The translations under genes were made by a program, and so were the position numbers. The notes beneath the pieces are model-generated. The model saw only the letters and a list, made by a program, of their open reading frames with translations, did no database searches and was not told the DNA's origin. From Solitalea agri (lineage in GTDB: Bacteria; Bacteroidota; Bacteroidia; Sphingobacteriales; Sphingobacteriaceae), in the NCBI RefSeq assembly GCF_023914155.1, contig NZ_JAMWYS010000036.1:1-64000 (forward strand): a stretch of 64,000 bases of DNA. The letters run 5' to 3'. Below, piece after piece: positions 36,294-44,975 of the stretch (the first letter of the stretch is position 1; every line of letters begins with the position of its first letter).

Positions 36294-37049
36294 TTAGTGT
36301 TTCTTTTTTTGTTCCGTTCTGGCTTTAAATTCATTCCAAAGAGCGGCGTAAGCCTTTGCTGATTTTGACCTTGGAGCAAATGCAGGTAAGGGCGCTCTGA
36401 AAACTCCCATTTTTTCTACGTCAGAAGAGTAAGTGATAGCTGTTTTAAGCAGTTGATTGTTATTTTGGTATTCGTCAATGATGTCTTTATGAATGTTTTT
36501 TCGCAGATCGACCATTGAAAAGAAGGGAATGATTTTTTTCTTATCCAGATCACTGTCTTCAAAATATTCAGAAACCGTTTCGAAAGCTCTTATTGATAGA
36601 GTGGTAGGGATCATCGGTAATAAAATATAATCGGCGGCGGTAAAGATGTTTTCAGATAAGATAGAGAAGCCAGGAGGCGAATCAATGAATACATAATCAT
36701 AATCTCCATTTAATTCATGCAGTGTATTCTTTAATCGCTTTCTAGACGACTTCATATCGTCGAGGATAATATCCAGGTTGCGGGTGGTGAGATCGGCTGG
36801 CAGAATATCCAGTTTTTCGTAGTGTGACGATTTTATGGCTTCTTCAATTTCAGAGTTATTACCCATAAGCTTTTTTATCCCACCTTTTACTTTGGCTTTA
36901 ATTTGATAATAAAATGTAGTGGAAGCTTGTGGGTCGAGGTCCCATAATAAAGTTTTGTAGCCTTGAAGAGAACAAAGGTAGGCGAGATTTACCGCGGTTG
37001 CTGTTTTGCCAACACCTCCTTTTAAATTATAGATAGCAATGGTTTTCAT
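36294..37049 (-). CDS. Orphan ParA-family ATPase
   Basis: 251 aa. The deviant Walker A is KGGVGKTATAVNLA (residues 10-23), followed by LLWDLDPQAST. It has YVFIDSPPGFS (Walker B). It belongs to the ParA/MinD/Soj group that positions DNA or other cargo. No parB or parS was seen nearby, so its cargo is unknown. It lies between two groups of palindromic elements, with E2 overlapping its last codons and E3 starting 7 bp from its start codon. Confidence 0.88.
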   Translation of the reverse strand: MKTIAIYNLKGGVGKTATAVNLAYLCSLQGYKTLLWDLDPQASTTFYYQIKAKVKGGIKKLMGNNSEIEEAIKSSHYEKLDILPADLTTRNLDIILDDMKSSRKRLKNTLHELNGDYDYVFIDSPPGFSILSENIFTAADYILLPMIPTTLSIRAFETVSEYFEDSDLDKKKIIPFFSMVDLRKNIHKDIIDEYQNNNQLLKTAITYSSDVEKMGVFRAPLPAFAPRSKSAKAYAALWNEFKARTEQKKKH

Positions 37050-37056
37050 TTAGAAA

Positions 37057-37226
37057 CACTAATTATTACGAATTAAAGAAGCACGAATCATAGTTAATTA
37101 ATAGAATTGTATTATAAATCCTGATTTACAATTTACAACTTTAAGCGAATTACTTCCTTATATAAACAAGAATTGCACAAATCTTTATCATGATTTGTGC
37201 AATTAGTATAATTCGTGAAATTAGTG
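37057..37226. repeat. Palindromic element E3
   Basis: Begins CACTAATTATTACGAATT and ends AATTCGTGAAATTAGTG: imperfect terminal inverted repeats. Inside, ATTGCACAAATC (37172-37183) pairs with GATTTGTGCAAT (37192-37203) around an 8-nt loop. Related to E4 and E5. Confidence 0.7.
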
Positions 37227-37227
37227 C

Positions 37228-37323
37228 TTAACACTCTGGTAAATTCACCGGAATATTAATGGCCAATCCTCCTTCGGCAGTTTCTTTGTATTTGTCGTTC
37301 ATATCACGAGCGGTATCCCACAT
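37228..37323 (-). pseudogene. sdaA 3'-end copy A
   Basis: 96 bp encoding the last 31 residues of SdaA plus stop ([12 protein letters not shown]... to NLPEC). It differs from the real gene end at seven positions, all synonymous (for example AAT to AAC, TAT to TAC, TTG to TTA). The homology starts exactly at an internal ATG of sdaA and stops at the stop codon. Expression is not expected but an ATG-to-stop ORF exists. Confidence 0.85.
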
Positions 37324-37335
37324 CGCATATAGAAG

Positions 37336-37426
37336 CACTAATTATTACGAATAAAAGCAAATTGCACGAATTAGAACTTAAGTTATCATAATTCGTGCAA
37401 TTGTTTAATAATTCGTGAAATTAGTG
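37336..37426. repeat. Palindromic element E4
   Basis: 91 bp with imperfect inverted arms of about 36 nt around a short loop (GAACTTAAGTTATCA), ends CACTAATT...AAATTAGTG. Identical by eye to E5 202 bp away, including the flanking 12 bp. Confidence 0.8.
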
Positions 37427-37429
37427 TCT

Positions 37430-37525
37430 TTAACACTCAGGCAAATTCACCGGTATGTTTATGGTCAATCCTCCTTCGGCAGTTTCTTTGTATTTGTCGT
37501 TCATATCACGAGCGGTATCCCACAT
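37430..37525 (-). pseudogene. sdaA 3'-end copy B
   Basis: 96 bp copy of the sdaA end, 202 bp from both copy A and the real gene end. It has nine differences from the real gene end: eight synonymous and one Ala to Thr (GGLTINIP instead of GGLAINIP). It shares five differences with copy A but has its own block of changes, so it is a third allele, not a simple duplicate of A. Confidence 0.85.
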
Positions 37526-37537
37526 CGCATATAGAAG

Positions 37538-37628
37538 CACTAATTATTACGAATAAAAGCAAATTGCACGAATTAGAACTTAAGTTATCATAATTCGTGC
37601 AATTGTTTAATAATTCGTGAAATTAGTG
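37538..37628. repeat. Palindromic element E5
   Basis: Same sequence as E4. Sits between copy B and the real sdaA stop codon (37632-37634), three bases away from it. May act as a 3'-end hairpin of the sdaA mRNA. Confidence 0.8.
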
Positions 37629-37631
37629 TCT

Positions 37632-39053
37632 TTAACACTCAGGCAAATTCACCGGAATATTAATGGCCAGTCCTCCTTCGGCGGTTTCTTTATATTTATC
37701 ATTCATATCACGAGCGGTATCCCACATTGATTTAATTACCGCATCTAAGCTTACTTTTGCCGATTTAGGATCGCTTTCTATAGCAATATTGGATGCCGTT
37801 ATTGCCTTAATTGCACCCATCGAATTGCGTTCAATACATGGAATTTGTACTAAACCTCCAATCGGATCACAGGTTAAACCAAGATGATGCTCCATGGCTA
37901 TTTCGGCCGCCATTAAAACCTGCTCAGGGCTTCCTCCCAGACACTCGGTTAATCCTGCTGCAGCCATTGCCGATGATACGCCAATTTCGGCCTGACAACC
38001 ACCCATAGCTGCTGAAATGGTCGCATTTTTTTTGAAAATGGTTCCTATTTCTCCAGCAGTTAAAATAAATCGGACAACTTTCTCTTCATCAAAGCCATCA
38101 ACAAAGCACCATGCATACATCAGCACCGCCGGAATTACACCAGATGCTCCATTTGTAGGCGCAGTGATGATACGGCCAAACGATGCATTTTCTTCATTAA
38201 CAGCTAATGCAAAACAGCTGATCCATTTATTGATAGAAGTAAAGCTTTTATCCGAAGCTTTTACAGCACGGATCCATTCGTTCACAGTACCGCAATGTCG
38301 GCCTGCTAGCAGTTTCTCATTCATTTCAGAGGCTCTGCGCTTTACATTTAATCCGCCGGGAAGAATGCCGGTTTTGTTCACTCCTCTGAAAATACAATCC
38401 TTGATCTCATTCCAGATGTACAAAGCTTGTTGCTTTATTTCTTCTTCAGTACGCCAAGCCTGCTCATTAACCATTACTAAATCGGCAACACGAAGGTTAA
38501 GTTTTGCGCAATTTTCTGCTATAGTAATTGCATGGTGACATGGATAAGGGGTAACAACTGCATTTTGCGTAATGGTATTATCGTTTTCAGTGGCCACAAA
38601 ACCACCTCCCACCGAATAATATTTACGGCTCATCAATTGTCCATTCTCGAATACTGCAATAAACTCTATTCCATTCGCATGAAACGGAAGACTTTTATTG
38701 TATTCAAAAATCAGGTCTTTGTTATAATCAAAGGCAATTGAATGAATGCCGCCCAATAAAATGGTTTTAATCGATTTTATGGCCTCTACCTTTTCTGGTA
38801 TAGTATCAGTATTAATTTGGGTATAATCTTCTCCTACTAGGCCCATTAAAACGGCTACATCAGTTCCATGACCATGGCCTGTTTTGGCCAATGAACCATA
38901 TAAACGAACAATGATCTGGCTTATGTTTGAAATGGGTTGCAGTTGTTTGGCTTCATTAAGAAAAAGTTCAGCAGCTTTCCATGGTCCCATAGTATGTGAG
39001 CTGGAAGGGCCAATACCCACCTTAATGATTTCGAATGCACTTATCGACTCCAT
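37632..39053 (-). CDS. sdaA: L-serine ammonia-lyase, iron-sulfur dependent
   Basis: 473 aa, a one-chain enzyme that converts L-serine to pyruvate and ammonia with a 4Fe-4S cluster. GPSSSHTMGPWKAAELF near the N-terminus is the substrate and beta-chain signature. ITAPTNGASGVIPAVLMY and HHLGLTCDPIGGLVQIPCIERN contain conserved residues and two of the cluster Cys. The last 31 codons are repeated twice downstream in the 202-bp array. Upstream neighbours (the operon at 39187-40207) are separated by a terminator. Confidence 0.96.
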   Translation of the reverse strand: MESISAFEIIKVGIGPSSSHTMGPWKAAELFLNEAKQLQPISNISQIIVRLYGSLAKTGHGHGTDVAVLMGLVGEDYTQINTDTIPEKVEAIKSIKTILLGGIHSIAFDYNKDLIFEYNKSLPFHANGIEFIAVFENGQLMSRKYYSVGGGFVATENDNTITQNAVVTPYPCHHAITIAENCAKLNLRVADLVMVNEQAWRTEEEIKQQALYIWNEIKDCIFRGVNKTGILPGGLNVKRRASEMNEKLLAGRHCGTVNEWIRAVKASDKSFTSINKWISCFALAVNEENASFGRIITAPTNGASGVIPAVLMYAWCFVDGFDEEKVVRFILTAGEIGTIFKKNATISAAMGGCQAEIGVSSAMAAAGLTECLGGSPEQVLMAAEIAMEHHLGLTCDPIGGLVQIPCIERNSMGAIKAITASNIAIESDPKSAKVSLDAVIKSMWDTARDMNDKYKETAEGGLAINIPVNLPEC

Positions 39054-39130
39054 CAGAATATTGATTTAGATTTAAATTGGTGGGCGCAATTTAGGATTAA
39101 TTGCGGGGTTTTGGTATTGATTAAAAACAA

Positions 39131-39162
39131 AAAAAGCAGCCGAGTGAGCTGCTTTTTCTTTT
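39131..39162 (-). terminator. Rho-independent terminator between Cys-tail gene and sdaA
   Basis: AAAAAGCAGC (39131-39140) pairs with GCTGCTTTTT (39148-39157) around CGAGTGA. T-runs occur on both strands. It ends the minus-strand gene at 39187 before sdaA. Confidence 0.8.
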
Positions 39163-39186
39163 TTATTTTAAATGGTCTAATAATTT

Positions 39187-39534
39187 TTATTTAGGACAAC
39201 AGCTTGGTACCTGTGGGCAAGGACAAGATCCTTCAGTGTATGGATCTGCATCGGCAGTTTTTAAGGTGCCCTGTTGCACATAATTAGAGCCGGTGGCTAA
39301 AACGTTTAAAAACTCAAATTTTTCTTTGGTTTCCGTTTTTTCAGCTGTCCCAATGCTGAATATTAAAACCAGTTCTTCTGATCCATCGTCAAATAAGCTT
39401 AAAATATCTGCTTTTTTCATTCTTACAGAATTTGGCAGTTCAAATGAATCAATCTTGCGATTTGAAGGGCCAAATTTCTTACGATACTTCTCAATCAATT
39501 CTTTTGCTTTTTCTGGATCAATTTTCTTTTTCAT
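39187..39534 (-). CDS. Small hypothetical protein with Cys-rich C-terminus
   Basis: 115 aa from the ATG at 39534 (MKKKIDPEKAKE). A longer start at 39564 would overlap the upstream gene, so the shorter one is preferred. The N-terminal half is charged and helical. The end GSCPCPQVPSCCPK holds four Cys in a Pro-rich tail, unusual for a cytosolic protein and suited to metal binding, thioether or disulfide chemistry. No signal peptide. It starts 10 bp after the stop of the membrane-protein gene, so they form an operon. Confidence 0.7.
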   Translation of the reverse strand: MKKKIDPEKAKELIEKYRKKFGPSNRKIDSFELPNSVRMKKADILSLFDDGSEELVLIFSIGTAEKTETKEKFEFLNVLATGSNYVQQGTLKTADADPYTEGSCPCPQVPSCCPK

Positions 39535-39544
39535 GTTACAGTAT

Positions 39545-40207
39545 TTAATTTGTTTTAAGTACAAGGTTTCTTTTGTGCGGTATTAAAATGCAAGCAACTA
39601 ATAGAAGGGGGCTTATTACAAAAATATTGGCGCATCTGTAGATAAAGTATATAGCTTCTATAAACTCCACATTAAAATTCAAACGTGTGTTCACAAATAG
39701 GGATAAATAGATACTAAAAATAGAGTCAATTACTATAGTAAGACAGAGTACGGTTTGGGCATTTAAAAATTTATGTCCTACAGATGTAAAAACTCTTTGA
39801 TTAATGGTTGAAATCGCCAAAACAAGATTTAAAAAGCTGCAAAGTGCTTTTGCAATGATTATTTCAGTGAAAATAGAAGGGCTGACAATGTATTCGAAAG
39901 TAAATGAGCTTAATCCTATTAGGCCAATTATCAATGCTCCATAACTCCCAAATGGAACGGATTTCCATTTATAAACCATAAATAAAATGAATAGAAAAAC
40001 AGCTAGACTCCCGAGACATTGTGAAGGAATGTTATTTCTTAGTGTAATCCCTAAAATGATATCGATGATTTTATTTAGGCAGAGTAAAAAAATATAATAT
40101 AAAATAACTTTGTGCTTTGAGTCAGCCCTGTTAAAATACAAGACAGAGCAAAACAAGACAGGAATTAAGTAAATCCCGTACATGTCTATAGATGCTAAAT
40201 AGTTCAT
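39545..40207 (-). CDS. Multi-pass membrane protein of unknown function
   Basis: 220 aa with about six to seven hydrophobic segments (e.g. YGIYLIPVLFCSVLYF, CLGSLAVFLFILFMVY, SYGALIIGLIGLSS, ISPLLLVACILIP). No recognised motif. Its layout of short loops resembles 7TM input modules found in some Bacteroidota sensors, but no kinase is attached. Tight linkage to the Cys-tail gene suggests a shared role. Confidence 0.7.
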   Translation of the reverse strand: MNYLASIDMYGIYLIPVLFCSVLYFNRADSKHKVILYYIFLLCLNKIIDIILGITLRNNIPSQCLGSLAVFLFILFMVYKWKSVPFGSYGALIIGLIGLSSFTFEYIVSPSIFTEIIIAKALCSFLNLVLAISTINQRVFTSVGHKFLNAQTVLCLTIVIDSIFSIYLSLFVNTRLNFNVEFIEAIYFIYRCANIFVISPLLLVACILIPHKRNLVLKTN

Positions 40208-40312
40208 TAGTAAGATGAATAGGGTGCTAATTTAAATAAATTAATTAATACTTATAATTGCTAAATAATATGCATGCAGTATTAATATTATTCATTAAAA
40301 TAAACTAAAACA

Positions 40313-41407
40313 ATGCAACTTCAACAACTCACATCATATCTAGAACAACTGGCCCCCTTGGCCTATCAGGAAGACTATGACAATGCGGGACTTATTGTAG
40401 GTAACCCTCAACAAGAAGTCACTAAAGCCATAATCAGTCTCGACTGCACTGAGGCTGTTGTAGATGAAGCTATTGCGGCCGGAGCTAACCTTATAATTTC
40501 ACATCATCCTATTGTATTTAAAGGGATGAAACGCTTTAATGGCAATTCATATGTTGAGCGAGTGGTGATGAAAGCTATTAAACATGATATTGCATTGTAT
40601 GCAATTCATACTAACCTTGATAGTGTGCTGGATGGTGTTAATGCCAAGATCTGTGATAAACTTGGTCTTATTAATCGGTCTATTTTATCTCCCAAACAAG
40701 GTAAATTAAAGAAACTGGTTACTTTTTGTCCGATAGTTCAGGCAGGTGATGTTCGTAAAGCATTGTTTTCAGCAGGCGCGGGCCATATAGGCAATTATAG
40801 TGAATGCAGCTTTAATTCGGAAGGAACTGGAACTTTTAAAGGTGATAGCTCTACAAATCCATTTGCCGGTGAACCAGAAAAGCTTCATTTAGAAGAAGAG
40901 CTGCGAATTGAAACCATATTTCCATCACATTTAGAAGGGAAAGTTATTGCTGCATTGCTTAACGCTCATCCTTATGAGGAAGTAGCTTATGATGTGTATT
41001 CCCTAAATAATGCTTTTTCTACGGTAGGCTCCGGGATGGTTGCCGAGTTGGAGGAAGAGATGAATACCCTGGATTTTCTCAGCCAGTTAAAGCAGACTAT
41101 GGGAGCAGGAGTGGTTAAGTATACGGATATAATAAAAGCAAAGGTAAAGAGAATAGCCGTTTGTGGAGGAGCAGGTGGCTTTTTGCTTAAAGATGCCATC
41201 AAAGCAGGGGCAGATGTGTTTGTTACTGCCGATTATAAGTATCATGAATTTTTTGATGCTGAGGGACGAGTAGTAATTGCCGATATCGGGCATTTTGAAA
41301 GTGAGCAATTTACATCAGAATTATTGCTTGAAAAATTGTCAGAAAAATTCCCTACCTTTGCCGTTCTGTTAAGCAGGGTAAAAACAAACCCGGTTAACTA
41401 TCTGTAA
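40313..41407 (+). CDS. Nif3-like dinuclear metal centre protein
   Basis: 364 aa. NAGLIVGNP near residue 24, LIISHHPIVFKGMKRF near residue 63 and HTNLDSVLDGVN supply the N-terminal metal ligands; VTADYKYHEFF and ADIGHFESEQF give the C-terminal ones. The length reflects the PII-like insert found in the longer family branch. The function is uncertain (a metal-dependent hydrolase has been proposed for the family, often called GTP cyclohydrolase I type 2). It is followed 25 bp on by the zinc-ribbon gene, with which it is often paired. Confidence 0.92.
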   Translation: MQLQQLTSYLEQLAPLAYQEDYDNAGLIVGNPQQEVTKAIISLDCTEAVVDEAIAAGANLIISHHPIVFKGMKRFNGNSYVERVVMKAIKHDIALYAIHTNLDSVLDGVNAKICDKLGLINRSILSPKQGKLKKLVTFCPIVQAGDVRKALFSAGAGHIGNYSECSFNSEGTGTFKGDSSTNPFAGEPEKLHLEEELRIETIFPSHLEGKVIAALLNAHPYEEVAYDVYSLNNAFSTVGSGMVAELEEEMNTLDFLSQLKQTMGAGVVKYTDIIKAKVKRIAVCGGAGGFLLKDAIKAGADVFVTADYKYHEFFDAEGRVVIADIGHFESEQFTSELLLEKLSEKFPTFAVLLSRVKTNPVNYL

Positions 41408-41432
41408 CAAATCCAAATTTTGTTTCGCATAC

Positions 41433-42176
41433 ATGGAAGCAACAGTAGAACAAAAACTTCAAGCCCTTTGGGATTTACAAACCATTCACTCTAAAGTTGA
41501 TAAAATTCGTACGCTACGTGGTGAGCTTCCAATGGAAGTTAACGACCTGGAAGATGATGTGGCTGGTTTAGAAACCCGTATCAATAAATTGAAACGCGAG
41601 TTAGACGATTTAGAAGATACCATCGTAACTCGTAAAAATAATATCAAAGAGTCGCAGACTTTAATTAAAAAGTACGAGAGTCAACAGAATAACGTAAAGA
41701 ACAACCGTGAGTTTGAGGCGTTAAGTAAAGAGATTGAACTTCAGACACTTGATATTCAGGTGAACGAAAAACGCATTCGTGAGCATCAGGCAGATATTCA
41801 AGGTAAGAAAACTGCTTTGGATGGAGCTATTGTTGTGCACGAAGAGCGTAAAAAAGATTTAGGTCTTAAGAAAGAAGAACTAAACACCATTACAGCCGAA
41901 ACTCAAAAAGAAGAAGATGTTCTTATGGAGAAAGCGGCTCAACAAGAAGTTAAAATTGAGGATCGTCTCTTAACTGCCTACAAGAAATTAAGATCAAATG
42001 CTAAAAACGGATTAGCCGTTGTTACCATTTCTCGTGATTCTTGCTCGGGTTGTTTTAATAAAATTCCTCCTCAACGTCAGGCTGATATTCGTCAGCGCAA
42101 AAAAATTATCGTTTGCGAACACTGCGGACGTATTATTGTTGACGAAGGCTTTACTTTAGAAGAAGTATCGATCTAA
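41433..42176 (+). CDS. C4-type zinc-ribbon coiled-coil protein
   Basis: 247 aa. Residues about 20-180 form a long charged coiled coil. The C-terminal ribbon has CSGCFNKIPPQRQADI then IIVCEHCGRIIVD: two CxxC pairs that bind zinc. This matches the zf-RING_7/CdsZ-type family. It is probably co-transcribed with the Nif3-like gene and ends in a strong terminator. Confidence 0.92.
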   Translation: MEATVEQKLQALWDLQTIHSKVDKIRTLRGELPMEVNDLEDDVAGLETRINKLKRELDDLEDTIVTRKNNIKESQTLIKKYESQQNNVKNNREFEALSKEIELQTLDIQVNEKRIREHQADIQGKKTALDGAIVVHEERKKDLGLKKEELNTITAETQKEEDVLMEKAAQQEVKIEDRLLTAYKKLRSNAKNGLAVVTISRDSCSGCFNKIPPQRQADIRQRKKIIVCEHCGRIIVDEGFTLEEVSI

Positions 42177-42205
42177 ACATTTAGATTTTTTAAATATTGA
42201 GAGAT

Positions 42206-42235
42206 GCCCCCGGTTTATCCCGGGGGCGTTTTGTT
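42206..42235 (+). terminator. Strong Rho-independent terminator
   Basis: GCCCCCGG (42206-42213) pairs with CCGGGGGC (42220-42227) around a 6-nt loop, then a T-rich tail. Confidence 0.9.
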
Positions 42236-42313
42236 ATAGATTACAGGATAAGAAATTTTACTGTAATTTTTTTATCCTCTACCTTTATCGACTGTCGAAT
42301 ACGCTAGTCTTTT

Positions 42314-43789
42314 ATGAAGAAAGTTTTCCTCCTTTTTCTTTTTTTACTGAGTTTAATTCATCCTGCAAAAGCAAATTTTGACTTTAATGCCAACTGTATT
42401 GAGGCATACAAATCAGTATTAGCATTGAAGTTGGATTATGCTAAAACTTTAATTGAAAAGGAAAAAAAAGAACATCCTAATAATGCCATTGTCACTCTTC
42501 TTGAGAATTATCACGATTTCTATACCATTTTCACCTCTGAAAGTGAAGCTGATTTCAATCGGTTAAAGTCAAATAAATCAACTCGCTTGCGCCGTATTGA
42601 AAAGGAAGATGAACGGTCTCCATATTACCTTTTTTGTCAGGCCGAAATTAATATTCAATGGGCTATCACAAGGGCTCGTTTTGGGGAGTATTACACTGCC
42701 GCTTTGGAAATCAACAGGGCTTATGGGTATTTGAAAGATAACCGGGGTAAATTTCCGCAGTTTTGGCCCAACAATAAGGATATGGGCATATTGAATATTG
42801 TGATGGGAAATGTTCCTTCAGGTTTGAAATCGGTTTTAAGTACATTCGGAGTGAATGCCGATATCAAAACTGGTGTCAACATGATGGAGCAGGCTTTAAT
42901 GCAAATGCCAGGATCAGAGTATTCATTTTTTTATGATGAAACGGCCCTATATCTAAGCTATGTTTTAAATGATATTGTTGGAGATGATAATGCTTACGCC
43001 AAATCACTTAAATATTTAAAGCCTGTAAGTGATAGTTGTTTGCTGAAAAGCTTTGTACAGGGCTATGTCTGTATGAAAACTGCCCATAATAACGAGGCAA
43101 TTTCAATTTTTAGCTCCCGTCCTTCCGGAGTAAATTATGCGCCATTTAAACATTTGGAGTATTTGCTTGCAACTGCAAAACTTAATCGAATGGATGATGA
43201 TGCAGACTTGTTTTTTCAGAAATACCTTACCAATTATAGAGGTGTTTTCAATATTAAGGATTCATATTTGCGAATTGGTTGGAGTAATTTGCTGGATGGA
43301 GATTTAAAGAAATATCAGCAAAGTGTAACTTTGGTTAAAACTAAGGGATATGATTACAATGACAAAGACAAGCATGCCTTAAAGGAAGTTGAAGGAGGAG
43401 TGCCCGATCTGTATTTATTGGGAGCTCGTTTGTTATACGATGGTGGTTATTATGATCGGGCGTTGAATGTTTTGAAATCAAAAAAGATCACTGATCAAAC
43501 TACAGAGAAAGACAAATTGGAATATAGTTACCGGATGGGGAGAATTTTTGATGCTTTAAAAGATTACGATAAAGCGATGCATTATTATACCCTAACGGTT
43601 GAATCGGGAAGTGGAAAACAATGGTATTTTGCGGCAAACTCTGCATTGAGTTTGGGCAAAATTTATGAGAATCAAAAGAATTACGTAAAAGCAAAACAAT
43701 ACTATAAGCTGTGCATTGACATGAAGGATCATGAGTATAAGAATAGTATTGATGCAAAAGCAAAAGCAGGTTTAAAACGACTGAAATAA
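42314..43789 (+). CDS. Secreted TPR-repeat protein
   Basis: 491 aa with a signal peptide (about 1-20, ending AKA). Repeats of TPR type are clear at the C-terminus: GGYYDRALNVLKSK, KDYDKAMHYYTLTV and KNYVKAKQYYKLC. Earlier segments have weaker matches. TPR arrays bind proteins; it likely works in the periplasm, partner unknown. It ends 25 bp before prfB. Confidence 0.85.
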   Translation: MKKVFLLFLFLLSLIHPAKANFDFNANCIEAYKSVLALKLDYAKTLIEKEKKEHPNNAIVTLLENYHDFYTIFTSESEADFNRLKSNKSTRLRRIEKEDERSPYYLFCQAEINIQWAITRARFGEYYTAALEINRAYGYLKDNRGKFPQFWPNNKDMGILNIVMGNVPSGLKSVLSTFGVNADIKTGVNMMEQALMQMPGSEYSFFYDETALYLSYVLNDIVGDDNAYAKSLKYLKPVSDSCLLKSFVQGYVCMKTAHNNEAISIFSSRPSGVNYAPFKHLEYLLATAKLNRMDDDADLFFQKYLTNYRGVFNIKDSYLRIGWSNLLDGDLKKYQQSVTLVKTKGYDYNDKDKHALKEVEGGVPDLYLLGARLLYDGGYYDRALNVLKSKKITDQTTEKDKLEYSYRMGRIFDALKDYDKAMHYYTLTVESGSGKQWYFAANSALSLGKIYENQKNYVKAKQYYKLCIDMKDHEYKNSIDAKAKAGLKRLK

Positions 43790-43814
43790 GAGTATCAAGT
43801 ACACCGAATCAATT

Positions 43815-44892
43815 ATGACAATTGAACAAATAAAAGATTTAAGGGATAGAATAGCTTCCCTGAGGAGGCATCTTTGACATCGACAATAAACTGTCGGAAA
43901 TAGCTAATGAGCAAGAACTAACACTGGGGCCAAGTTTTTGGAATGATCCTAAGGCAGCGGAAAAGATTCTGCATGATATCAAAAGCAAAAAGGTTTGGAC
44001 GGATGCTTTTGCGGAGGTAAACGCATCTGCCGAAGACACCTATGTGTTATTTGATTTTTATAAAGAAGGTGATGTAACTGAGGTGGAAATGCAGCAACAA
44101 TTCAATTTAACACTTGATGTGGTCGGAGAATTGGAGTTCAAAAACATGCTTAGTGGAGAAGAGGATCAGATGAATGCGGTGCTTAAGATTAATGCCGGAG
44201 CAGGGGGGACTGAAAGTTGTGATTGGGCCGAAATGCTTATGCGTATGTATATTATGTGGGGCGAAAAGCATAAGTACAAGGTAAAAGAAATTGACTATCA
44301 GCCTGGTGATGTTGCCGGGATTACTTCATGTACCCTTGAGTTCGAAGGCGATTTTACTTATGGTTATTTAAAAGGTGAGAATGGCGTTCACCGTTTGGTG
44401 CGTATTTCACCCTTTGACTCAAATGCGAAAAGGCATACATCGTTTGCATCGGTATATGTTTATCCTTTAGTTGACGATTCAATTAATATTGAAATTAATC
44501 CCGCTGATGTGTCCTGGGATACTTTTAGGGCAGGAGGCAAGGGAGGCCAAAATGTAAATAAGGTTGAAACTGCCGTACGTTTAAAGCATGCTCCTTCGGG
44601 AATTATTATTGAATGTCAGCAAGAGCGGTCACAGTTGCAAAACAAAGAAAAAGCGCTAAAAATGCTTAAATCGCAATTGTATGAACTCGAATTACGGAAG
44701 CAGAATGCGGCAAAAGCTGCTGTTGAAGGCACCAAAAAGAAAATTGAATGGGGTTCACAAATTCGTAACTATGTGTTCCATCCATATAAACTAGTTAAAG
44801 ATCTGCGAACCGGAACCGAAACTTCCAATGTTCAAGCGGTAATGGATGGGGAGTTGGATGAGTTTATTAAAGCGTATTTAATGGAGTTTTAA
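43815..44892 (+). CDS. prfB: Peptide chain release factor 2, with +1 programmed frameshift
   Basis: 358 aa when read as 43815-43874 joined to 43876-44892. The zero frame stops at TGA 43875-43877 after 20 codons; skipping T43875 continues the protein (L-D-I-D-N-K). CTTTGAC at the shift, with AGGAGG three bases before CTT, is the classic autoregulatory site. RF2 ends translation at UGA and UAA: SPF (RISPFDSN) reads the codon and GGQ (GKGGQNVNK) releases the peptide. Read without the shift, the gene would look broken. About the usual length for RF2. Confidence 0.97.
43865..43878 (+). promoter_or_regulatory. prfB +1 frameshift site
   Basis: AGGAGG, CAT, CTT, TGA, C in the same order and spacing as the E. 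coli site. Low RF2 lets ribosomes pause at UGA and slip forward on CUU-U. Confidence 0.95.
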
Positions 44893-44975
44893 TTAGAAAT
44901 GAGATGTGAGATTTGAGATAGGGGATTCATGATATAAGATTATCAAATCTCAATACTCAAATCTCAAATCTATTT

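Noticed and set aside
37228-37634. CRISPR-like array
   Set aside because: Repeat units are 202 bp with identical, not unique, spacers, and the units are the end of sdaA.
38017-38538. 173-codon ORF opposite sdaA
   Set aside because: Shadow frame of a well-supported gene; no start signal or family match.
43815-44043. prfB as a pseudogene with a frameshift
   Set aside because: The site is the known programmed +1 shift (CTT TGA C with upstream AGGAGG), not damage.
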